32,161 bases of DNA from Acidobacteriota bacterium (GTDB lineage: Bacteria; Acidobacteriota; Terriglobia; Bryobacterales; Bryobacteraceae), in contig SYLY01000327.1 of NCBI GenBank assembly GCA_005808475.1, positions 1 to 32,161 of the forward strand, written 5' to 3'. The notes under the pieces were generated by a model that had not been told where the DNA came from, ran no database searches, and saw nothing but the letters and a program-made list of their open reading frames with translations. Below, in pieces: positions 25,723 through 32,161 of the stretch. The position numbers and the translations under genes were made by a program. Numbering within the stretch: position 1 is the stretch's first letter; each line of letters opens with the position of its first letter.

Positions 25723-27480
25723 ATGCTGACCCGCCGCCAAGCGCTCGCCGCTCCTTTCCTGTCCGCCGCGGCGCGTACTCAAACCAGCCCCGGCAGACGT
25801 CCCAACATCGTCGCGATCCTCGCCGACGATCAGGGTTGGGGCGACCTGAGCATCCACGGCAACACCAACCTCTCGACGCCGAACATCGATTCGATAGGCC
25901 GCGACGGCGCGCTGTTCGACCGTTTCTTCGTGTGCTCGGTCTGCGCCCCGACGCGGGCCGAGTTCCTCACGGGCCGGTATCATCCGCGCGGCGGCGTGCG
26001 CGGCGTCACCACCGGCGCCGAGCGGCTGAATCTCGACGAGACCACCATCGCGCAGACTTTTCGCGCCGCCGGTTACTCCACCGGCGCGTTCGGCAAGTGG
26101 CACAACGGATCGCAACATCCGTATCACCCGAACGCCCGCGGCTTCGACGAATACTACGGATTCACGTCCGGCCACTGGGGCCAGTATTTCGACTCCGAGC
26201 TCGACCACAACGGCAAGATGGTTCGCGGCAAGGGCTTCATCATCGACGATCTGACCGATCACGCCATGAAGTTCATCGGCGATCACCGCTCGAGTCCGTT
26301 CCTCTGTTATCTTCCGCTCAACACGCCCCACTCGCCGATGCAAGTGCCGGACCGCTTCCACGACAAGTTCGCCAAGGCCGATCCGAAGCTCCGCGCCCGC
26401 GACCCGGGTCAAGAGGATCTCGGGATGACGCGCGCCGCTCTGGCGATGGTCGAGAACATCGACTGGAACGTCGGCCGGCTGCTCGGGCGCCTGCGCGAGC
26501 TGAACCTCGAACGCGACACCATCGTGTTCTACTTCAGCGACAACGGTCCCAACAGTTGGCGGTGGAACGGCGGGATGAAGGGCCGGAAGGGCAGCGTCGA
26601 CGAGGGGGGTCTGCGCGCGCCGCTGTTGATGCGATGGCCCGGCCGGATTCAACCGGGCACGCGCGTGTCGCGAATCTCCGGCGCGATCGACCTGTTGCCG
26701 ACTCTCACCAGCTTGGCGGGCGTGCCCCGGACATCGGTGAAGCCGCTCGATGGACGCGACTTGAAGCCGCTGCTCACCGGTTCGAAAGAGCCGTGGCCGG
26801 ATCGCATGATCTTCTCGATGCAGAACCGGCGCGCCAGCGTCCGGACGCAGCAGTACCGGCTCGATCCCGACGGCAAGCTGTTCGATATGGTGGCCGATCC
26901 CGGCCAGGATCGCGACGTGGCGGCGGCACAACCGGCCGCGGCGTCCAAATTGGGAACGGCCCTGGACGCATGGAAGAGAGAGATGCTGCCCAGCGTGGGA
27001 CCGGACACGCGCCCGTTCCCGGTGGGGTTCGCCGAAAGGACGATGCTTCCCGCGCGGGACGGGGTTCCGCACGGAGGCGTGAAGCGCAGCGCCAATGCCC
27101 CCAATTGCTCGTTCTTCACCAACTGGACCAAGCCGGAGGACAGCATGACGTGGCACGTCGAGGCCGGCGCCACCGGCAACTACCGGGCCGAGGTTTGGTA
27201 CACGTGCCCGGCGAGCGACATAGGCTCGGAGATCGAGCTGACTTTCGGGACGAGCCGGGTGACCGCCATGGTGGACAAGGCGCACGATCCGCCGCTCATC
27301 GGCAAGGCGTTCGACCGCCATGACCGAGGCGGGGAGTCGTATGTGAAGGACTTCCGGCCCTTGCAAATGGGCCGTATCGCGCTCGAAAAGGGCGTGGGCA
27401 CGCTTACCCTACGGGCGTCGAAGGCGCCCGGCAAGAGCGTGGCCGACGTCCGGTATGTCGCGCTGATCCGCGAGAGCTAG
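25723..27480 (+). CDS. Exported sulfatase with C-terminal beta-sandwich-like domain
   Basis: A 585-residue sulfatase. [19 protein letters not shown] is a Tat-type signal. [20 protein letters not shown] has the metal Asp pair. [18 protein letters not shown] carries the formylglycine Cys (C74). [33 protein letters not shown] and [16 protein letters not shown] supply the other site residues. The catalytic part ends near residue 420. About 160 further residues ([56 protein letters not shown]) look like a carbohydrate-binding beta-sandwich, making the protein longer than the other two sulfatases here. The open frame extends back to 25312 inside the aldolase gene, but the signal peptide fixes the ATG at 25723. 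The ribosome site is weak. Confidence 0.92.
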   Translation: MLTRRQALAAPFLSAAARTQTSPGRRPNIVAILADDQGWGDLSIHGNTNLSTPNIDSIGRDGALFDRFFVCSVCAPTRAEFLTGRYHPRGGVRGVTTGAERLNLDETTIAQTFRAAGYSTGAFGKWHNGSQHPYHPNARGFDEYYGFTSGHWGQYFDSELDHNGKMVRGKGFIIDDLTDHAMKFIGDHRSSPFLCYLPLNTPHSPMQVPDRFHDKFAKADPKLRARDPGQEDLGMTRAALAMVENIDWNVGRLLGRLRELNLERDTIVFYFSDNGPNSWRWNGGMKGRKGSVDEGGLRAPLLMRWPGRIQPGTRVSRISGAIDLLPTLTSLAGVPRTSVKPLDGRDLKPLLTGSKEPWPDRMIFSMQNRRASVRTQQYRLDPDGKLFDMVADPGQDRDVAAAQPAAASKLGTALDAWKREMLPSVGPDTRPFPVGFAERTMLPARDGVPHGGVKRSANAPNCSFFTNWTKPEDSMTWHVEAGATGNYRAEVWYTCPASDIGSEIELTFGTSRVTAMVDKAHDPPLIGKAFDRHDRGGESYVKDFRPLQMGRIALEKGVGTLTLRASKAPGKSVADVRYVALIRES

Positions 27481-27515
27481 AATCCGGTTGACTTCGGCCA
27501 TTGGCGGCGCCATAG

Positions 27516-27936
27516 TGGAGCCTGTCGATCCAGCGCGCTCTGCCGGGCAACCCGGTGGAGCAGGTGAACGACACGGGCAGCAAGGGGACGCACCTCGCAA
27601 CCGGCTGGATCCCTCGTATTGGAGCCAGGGACGGACGGCGCTCAACGGCCCCACCTCGCGGCTCAGCGCTCATCGACGACGCGTCGCTCTCCGACGGCAA
27701 TGTCGGCTAGCTCGGCGGCGTCACCGGCGGCCAGAACCCGTTCAACCCGCGGCTGGAGCGAGCCATCCCGGCGATGGACGTTCCCCAGCGGTTGGTAATG
27801 ACATTTTCTTACCAATTGCGGTTTGGCAAGGGCAAGCCGCTCGGCTCCGGCTGGAACCGGGGCGTGAACGCCGCGCTCGGGGGATGGGAGGTGAACGGGC
27901 TGATGACGTTCAGTTCGGACACTGGCGGATTCGGCG
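27516..27936 (+). pseudogene. Decayed TonB-dependent receptor (carboxypeptidase-regulatory-domain/Oar type)
   Basis: The 626 bases between the sulfatase and the protease hold no intact gene, but three recognisable pieces of a large outer-membrane receptor lie in order on the plus strand. From 27516: WSLSIQRALPGNPVEQVND, then TGSKGTHLATGW. In another frame, near 27600: LDPSYWSQGRTALN. In the first frame again: NPFNPRLERAIPAMDVPQRL, then FSYQLRFGKGKPLGSGWNRG and LGGWEVNGLMTF, ending near 27936. A TAG at 27708-27710 and a TAG at 27513-27515 interrupt the frame. Acidobacterial receptors of this class usually have about 1000-1200 residues, and only about 140 remain. From 27937 to 28106 I see no gene. 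Confidence 0.75.
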
Positions 27937-28055
27937 ATGCGCGGCGCGGCATACTTAGCGGCAATCGCGGCGATTCCGGCCGAGGCCGACTTGGCGTGGG
28001 CGCCGTTGCCGGACGCCCTTTGGCCACTCCACTATCCGTTGCGTCCCGGTCCGTC

Positions 28056-28070
28056 TCGCCCTTCGGGCGA
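28056..28070. terminator. Short stable hairpin downstream of the protease gene
   Basis: TCGCCC and GGGCGA pair perfectly around TTC, forming a C(TTCG)G-type cap, about 37 bases past the stop of the minus-strand protease. A further GTCCC (28043-28047) and GGGAC (28072-28076) could extend it with a bulge. There is no following T-run, so rho-independent termination is doubtful. Confidence 0.25.
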
Positions 28071-28106
28071 TGGGACTTGGCCAAGCCGGCGGCACGTGAC
28101 CGCGCC

Positions 28107-29840
28107 TCAATTCTCGCCCAGGAGCAAGACACCCGTGGCCGGCGTGGTGGCGCCCCAGATGGCGCTAGTCCCGCCGGTTCCGGCCGCTCCCCAGATCGCG
28201 CTGCTGCCGCTCAGGTCGGCCGCGCCCCAGATCGCGCTGAAACCCTTGGTGGTCGACGCTCCCCAGATGGCGCTGGCGCCCCAGATCGCACTGGATCCGG
28301 ACAGGATCTGCGCGCCCCAGATGGCGCTGTTGCTCCAGATCGAATCGGCGCCCCAGATCGCGCTCGAGGACGTGACCGGCGTCACTTTCTTTGACTTCGA
28401 GTCGTACACCGCCTGCGGCGATCGCGCCGCGCCGTTCGTCGCCGGAGTCAAGTCGGTGTTGTTGAGGGCTCCCCAAACGTCGAGATGACCGGCGCCCACG
28501 GTGAAGATGTCGTGTTGGCTCACGAACGTCTGGCCTGTGGGCGGATCCACCGCCGTCGAACTGGCCGGAAACGACTTGGTGGCGGTCTTCATCAGACGCG
28601 CTTTGACCTGGTCGGGAGTCAACGAAGGAGTCTTCTGGAGCAACAACGCCGCGGCGCCGCTGACCATGGGGGCGGCCATGCTCGTACCACTCAGGCGGAA
28701 GTACCAGATGCTGGGACCGGACAATCCTGTCATGAAGTAAGACCGGTCGACATAGTTGCCCGGCGCCTCTTGCTGCAGCGTACCGGACGTCGATGAGGCG
28801 GCGATGAGCCGGTTGCCCGGCGCGACGAGGTCCGGCTTGATCGTGCCGTCGCCGAGCGTCGGTCCCTTCGAACTATAGCTGGCGATCACGTCGTCCACGC
28901 GGGACGCGGTGCCCATGGTCTTGACCGCTCCCACGGTGATGACCAGCGGGTGGTTGCCGGGTGATGTGATCGTCGCGTATCCGCTGTTGCCCGAAAGGTT
29001 GTTCCGGCCGTAGTTGCCGGCGGCGGCCACCACTACGATTCCGGCTTTCCAGGCTCGCGCAACGGCCTGGCAGAGCGGGTCCTTCGAGTGGCCCTCGTAC
29101 ACCGGGCGTCCCAGGGAGAGGTTGATCACGCGGATGTTGTAAGTGGACTTCAACGCGATGGCGCGGTCGATCGCCGCGATCACCGCGCTATCGGAGCCGG
29201 ACCCCTTGCTATCGAGGACTCGCAGATTGACGATGTTGACGTCTTGCGCGACACCCAGGAACGTTTTGAACGCGCCGACGGAGGTTCCTATCGCTCCGTT
29301 GCCGGCCAGCACGCCCGTCACGTGGGTCCCGTGGCCAAAGTAATCATTCGCCGAGCCCAATGCGGTGAAGTCCTCCGAATAGACGATGTTCGACATCAAG
29401 TCGGAACCATTCAGGTCGGGATGGCGCCAGATGCCACTGTCGATCACCGCGACACCGACGCCCTTACCCGTCCAGCCGTAGCTCTTCGCGATGGCTGCTC
29501 CAACGGTGGGCTGGGCGTAGTCGAGAAACGCGCGGACCGGTCTGTCCGGAGAGATGTACACGATATCGGCATCGGCTTCGAGCGCCGCGACATCCGCTCG
29601 CCGAATCGAATACAGGGCGGAGTTGCCCTGGTCCATCCGCTTCTTGAGACGCGCTCCCTTGCCGGCCGCCCTTCGGTGGTGGGCCTCGCCGGGCACGTCC
29701 GCGTACTGAACGATCACGTCTACCTCGGCGCTTCCGGGACCCGCGATGTCCGGAGCGGTTTTGGAACCCGCCAGTGCCACGGCTGCGCAGAGAGCCGCGG
29801 CGAGTGTTGTTCGTAGTCTCGTGCCATCCGAAATGCACAT
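28107..29840 (-). CDS. Secreted subtilisin-like serine protease (S8) with C-terminal SAIWGA repeats
   Basis: A 577-residue exported protease. RLRTTLAAALCAAVALAG is the signal. A propeptide-like region (I9 type) spans about residues 38-105 (VDVIVQYADVPGEAHHRRAA). The S8 catalytic domain has the triad D134 (AVIDSGIWRHPDL), H170 (YFGHGTHVTGVLAG) and S387 (RLSGTSMAAPMVSGAAAL) with oxyanion N276 (AAAGNYGR), all intact. After residue about 490 the protein ends in a low-complexity tail with seven SAIWGA copies and one DSIWSN variant. The start is uncertain: an in-frame GTG at 29870 would add ten residues; the ATG at 29840 leaves a more typical signal peptide. Neither has a clear ribosome site. It is divergent from the histidine kinase gene. 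Confidence 0.9.
   Translation of the reverse strand: MCISDGTRLRTTLAAALCAAVALAGSKTAPDIAGPGSAEVDVIVQYADVPGEAHHRRAAGKGARLKKRMDQGNSALYSIRRADVAALEADADIVYISPDRPVRAFLDYAQPTVGAAIAKSYGWTGKGVGVAVIDSGIWRHPDLNGSDLMSNIVYSEDFTALGSANDYFGHGTHVTGVLAGNGAIGTSVGAFKTFLGVAQDVNIVNLRVLDSKGSGSDSAVIAAIDRAIALKSTYNIRVINLSLGRPVYEGHSKDPLCQAVARAWKAGIVVVAAAGNYGRNNLSGNSGYATITSPGNHPLVITVGAVKTMGTASRVDDVIASYSSKGPTLGDGTIKPDLVAPGNRLIAASSTSGTLQQEAPGNYVDRSYFMTGLSGPSIWYFRLSGTSMAAPMVSGAAALLLQKTPSLTPDQVKARLMKTATKSFPASSTAVDPPTGQTFVSQHDIFTVGAGHLDVWGALNNTDLTPATNGAARSPQAVYDSKSKKVTPVTSSSAIWGADSIWSNSAIWGAQILSGSSAIWGASAIWGASTTKGFSAIWGAADLSGSSAIWGAAGTGGTSAIWGATTPATGVLLLGEN
28149..28364 (-). repeat. In-frame SAIWGA repeat array in the protease tail
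   Basis: Seven near-identical 18-base units encode S-A-I-W-G-A (plus strand GGCGCCCCAGATCGCGCT or a close variant), with one diverged unit (DSIWSN). Spacers vary from 0 to about 7 residues (for example QILSGS, STTKGF, ADLSGS). The unit is protein-coding and in frame throughout, so selection is on the peptide. Confidence 0.85.
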
Positions 29841-30079
29841 TCGGCGCCAATCGCGGATCGCTGAAAACACGGGCCCAGGCCGCGGGAACGCCAGCCATTC
29901 TGTCCGGTGGGGGCGCCAGATTGGCGGAATGCCGGAACTCGGCGCACCCTGCCGCGCCTCGCCGGGTTTACATAATTAACGCGCGGCTTTTCGAAGTTTT
30001 GCAGCGCCGCCGGGGCCTGCCGGACTATCGTGGAATCGAGGGGAGCTTGCGGACCGTGCGCCGCGAGCGTACGATCTGA
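29841..30079. other. Divergent intergenic region, protease/histidine kinase
   Basis: About 240 bases without a supported gene. It contains an AT-richer patch (TTTACATAATTAAC near 29968-29982) that could include a -10 for the minus-strand protease, with a long leader. On the plus strand TTGCGG (30047-30052) and TACGAT (30070-30075) are 17 bases apart just before the kinase ATG. No RNA gene or repeat is seen. Confidence 0.4.
30047..30075 (+). promoter_or_regulatory. Possible promoter of the histidine kinase gene
   Basis: TTGCGG and TACGAT at a 17-base spacing. The start of transcription would fall at or near the ATG at 30080, so the message would be leaderless, in line with the absence of a Shine-Dalgarno there. 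Both boxes differ from consensus, so this is tentative. Confidence 0.3.
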
Positions 30080-31894
30080 ATGAACATGGAGAACTTCCGC
30101 CGCCGGGCGCTTCCTTCCTGGGTTTCCGCGGGGGTGTTGGCGGCGCTGTGCTGCGCGCTCGCGTTCCTGCAGTACAAATGGATCGGCGAGATCGGCCGCG
30201 CCGAGGGCGAGCGCTTGCACGAGGGATTACAGACCCACTTGGTCCGCCTCAGCCGCGAATTCAACACGATCGTCACGCAGGCCGCGAACGCGATTCAGCC
30301 GGGTGAACCGCTGATCGCCGAGTCCGGGCGCGAGGCGGCGTACCTCGCCCGTTACGAGCGGTGGCGGCAAACCTCCAACCATCCGAAGTTGTTCAAGCGG
30401 GTCGCGATCGCCTTGCCGGAGGCCTCGGCGCCGCGTCTGCTTCAGATAGATCCGGACGGGCCGAAGTTCCAGGCGATCGCCTGGCCCCAGCAGTGGTTGC
30501 CGTTGCGCGAGTGGATCGCCAGCCGCTCGCGGGGCGAAGGAGGTCGGCCGCCTGTGCTCGACGATCCATGGACGTTGCAGTTTCCCCGGTTCCCGCAAGG
30601 AGAGCCCCGGCGCGATGGTCCCCGAACCGGCCAGCCCGCGCGTCCGCCACCGCGGGCGCCGCGCGAGTCTCCCTTCTTCGAACTCGATTGGATCGTTCTC
30701 GAACTGGAACCCGCCTACGTCAAGGAGTCGATTTTGCCCGGCCTCTTGGAGCGGCACCTCGGCAGCGGCGGAAAGCTCGACTTCGACGCCGAGATCGCGC
30801 TTCGCCGCGATCCTTCGGTGATCGTGCACCGCACCGCGAGCACACCCATCGGCAAGTCGGCCGATGGGTCGGTGACGCTACTCGAGGTCAACTTCGGGCG
30901 GCGCGGTCCGCCAGGACCGGGTGAGCGCGGTCCCGGCGCGGACAGAAAGCAGCGTCCGCCTCCTCCGCTCGCGAACGTGGACTCGGGGTTCGGGCACTGG
31001 GTCCTTTCGGTCCGCCACCGCGCCGGTTCTCTCGAAGCCGTGGTCAACCGCGCCCGCTGGCGCAATCTGGGAATCTCGGCGGCGATCCTCGGTTTGATGC
31101 TGGCCGCGATGGCGTTCCTGCTGCGCGCCTCGCGCCGGGCGCAGCAGCTGGCGCAGGCGCAGATGGACTTCGTCGCCGGAGTCTCGCACGAGTTACGAAC
31201 GCCCCTGACCGTCATCCGGACGGCGGCCTACAACCTGCGCGGCAAGATCGCCGCCAATCCTGGCCAAGTGGAGCGCTACGGCGCGTTGATCCAGCAGGAG
31301 AGCGAGAAGCTCGGAGCCATTGTGGAGCAGGTATTGCGTTTTGCCAGCGCCGAATCCGGCCAAGTGATCCGCGAGCGCCAGCCGGCGCTGGTGGACGAAT
31401 TGATCGACCAGAGCATCGCCGCATGCCGCGGTTCGATCGAGGGCGCTCGTTGCGAACTCGACAAGAGTGTCGCGCCAGACCTGCCGCCGGTGCTCGCCGA
31501 TCCGATGGCGTTGCGACACGCGATCCAGAATCTGATCAACAACGCGGTGAAGTACGGGATGGAAGGCAGCAACTGGCTCGGCGTATCGGCGGCGAAGACC
31601 GGCGGGCCGGCGAGCCCGATGGTGGAGATTCGAGTGGCCGATCGCGGCCCCGGAATCCCCGCCGACGAGCAGTCCCGCATTTTCGAGCCGTTCTTTCGCG
31701 GACGCCGCGCGGTGCAGGATCAGATCCACGGCACCGGGCTCGGACTCAATCTGGTGAAGAAGATCGTCGAAGCGCACGGGGGCGCGATCTCGGTGCACAG
31801 CGAGCCGATGAAGGGAACCGAGTTCACCATCCGGATTCCCGCGGCGCAATTGGAGCAGGAAGATGAATTCGCGCATTCTGTTAGTCGAGGATGA
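30080..31894 (+). CDS. Membrane sensor histidine kinase
   Basis: A 604-residue sensor kinase. The first membrane helix is at about 12-31 (PSWVSAGVLAALCCALAFLQ). A large external sensor region spans 32-328, and the second helix is at about 330-348 (GISAAILGLMLAAMAFLL). HisKA has VSHELRTPLTVIR with phospho-His H370. The HATPase domain has the N box (IQNLINNAVKYG), G1 (VADRGPGIPADE), F box (IFEPFFRG) and G2 (HGTGLGLNLVKK). The sensor region carries two Pro/Arg-rich stretches (about 172-196 and 273-297) that look like disordered inserts. No PAS or HAMP domain is evident. It overlaps the response regulator gene by 32 bases, so the two are coupled. The signal sensed cannot be read from sequence. 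Confidence 0.93.
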   Translation: MNMENFRRRALPSWVSAGVLAALCCALAFLQYKWIGEIGRAEGERLHEGLQTHLVRLSREFNTIVTQAANAIQPGEPLIAESGREAAYLARYERWRQTSNHPKLFKRVAIALPEASAPRLLQIDPDGPKFQAIAWPQQWLPLREWIASRSRGEGGRPPVLDDPWTLQFPRFPQGEPRRDGPRTGQPARPPPRAPRESPFFELDWIVLELEPAYVKESILPGLLERHLGSGGKLDFDAEIALRRDPSVIVHRTASTPIGKSADGSVTLLEVNFGRRGPPGPGERGPGADRKQRPPPPLANVDSGFGHWVLSVRHRAGSLEAVVNRARWRNLGISAAILGLMLAAMAFLLRASRRAQQLAQAQMDFVAGVSHELRTPLTVIRTAAYNLRGKIAANPGQVERYGALIQQESEKLGAIVEQVLRFASAESGQVIRERQPALVDELIDQSIAACRGSIEGARCELDKSVAPDLPPVLADPMALRHAIQNLINNAVKYGMEGSNWLGVSAAKTGGPASPMVEIRVADRGPGIPADEQSRIFEPFFRGRRAVQDQIHGTGLGLNLVKKIVEAHGGAISVHSEPMKGTEFTIRIPAAQLEQEDEFAHSVSRG

Positions 31895-32161
31895 GCCCGG
31901 TCTCAGCCTCACCATTTCGGATCTGCTGGCCGTCGAAGGGTTCGACGTCGAGACGGCCATGGACGGGCCTTCGGGCCTGGCCAAGGCGTTGAAGGGCGGT
32001 TTCGACCTGATCGTGCTGGACGTCATGCTGCCCGGCAAGAACGGATTCGAGGTCTGCCGCGAACTGCGCCAGCAAGGCCGCGACATTGCGGTGCTGATGC
32101 TGACCGCCAAGACCCTGGTGGTGGATCGCGTCGTGGGGCTGAAGCTGGGCGCCGACGACTA
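31863..32161 (+). CDS. Two-component response regulator (partial, C-terminus off window)
   Basis: The receiver domain of the partner of the upstream kinase. The visible 99 residues show ILLVEDEPGLSLTISDLLAV with the acidic pair near residues 10-11, the phospho-acceptor D53 in LIVLDVMLPGKNGFEVC, the Thr switch in VLMLTAKT and GLKLGADDY at the window edge. Such an arrangement usually continues into a winged-helix (OmpR-type) output domain, but that lies outside. ATG start with GGAG about 8 bases ahead, inside the end of the kinase gene (32-base overlap). Confidence 0.93.
   Translation, partial: MNSRILLVEDEPGLSLTISDLLAVEGFDVETAMDGPSGLAKALKGGFDLIVLDVMLPGKNGFEVCRELRQQGRDIAVLMLTAKTLVVDRVVGLKLGADD

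Noticed and set aside
28149..28364. Direct repeats as a CRISPR array
   Set aside because: Units are 18 bases, in frame, with very short uneven spacers, and encode SAIWGA in the protease; no cas genes nearby.
27774..28394. 206-codon plus-strand open frame running into the protease gene
   Set aside because: Its first 50 residues are a real receptor remnant, but the rest is antisense to the protease repeats; not a gene.

Overview
The window looks like chromosomal DNA of a high-GC acidobacterium of the Solibacter/Bryobacter type. The main evidence is a large secreted NHL-repeat protein ending in what I recognise as the Solibacter-type C-terminal domain (TIGR03437), together with several Tat- or Sec-exported sulfatases, a DUF1549/DUF1553 + DUF1501 pair, a PVC-type c-heme/HEAT protein, and the remnant of a carboxypeptidase-regulatory-domain TonB-dependent receptor. 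These families expand together in Acidobacteria and Planctomycetes. The assignment is inferred from family content; no rRNA or marker tree is available in the window.

Layout. 1-4978 (minus): sdhA (cut by the window edge), an Sdh1-like single membrane subunit, a small membrane protein, and an unusual SF1 helicase with a RelE-like N-terminus, a TPR-like C-terminal half and a lysine/alanine tail. 5000-10054 (minus): a compact degradation operon, DUF1549/1553 then DUF1501 then sulfatase, with junctions of 2 and 10 bases. 10075-10334: a broken cupin gene. 10342-13793 (minus): ECF sigma factor, membrane protein with a TonB-C-like domain, rsmA and a second sulfatase, all nearly touching and probably one transcript, headed by a sigma-E-like promoter (GGAACTT-N16-GTCAAA). 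13970-19863 (plus): two very large secreted proteins, an NHL/Ig/TIGR03437 protein and a CAP + fibronectin-III protein. 19875-23018 (minus): membrane-anchored glucose-dehydrogenase-like/HEAT/cytochrome c protein. 23060-24809 (minus): a two-gene cassette of a short unrecognised protein and a degenerate ImmA/IrrE-like protein that lacks the zinc motif. This is the best candidate for an undescribed system. 24854-27480 (plus): an exported HpcH/HpaI aldolase-like protein and a third sulfatase. 27481-28106: no intact gene, but a decayed TonB-dependent receptor. 28107-29840 (minus): secreted subtilisin-like protease ending in seven SAIWGA repeats. 30080-32161 (plus): histidine kinase and response regulator (cut by the window edge).

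Taken together, most of the window serves export and breakdown of extracellular sulfated or complex organic matter (three sulfatases, DUF1501/DUF1553, heme protein, protease, receptor remnant), with envelope-type regulation (ECF sigma, two-component system). Housekeeping genes (sdh, rsmA) are interspersed. No tRNA, rRNA, CRISPR array or intact insertion sequence was seen.
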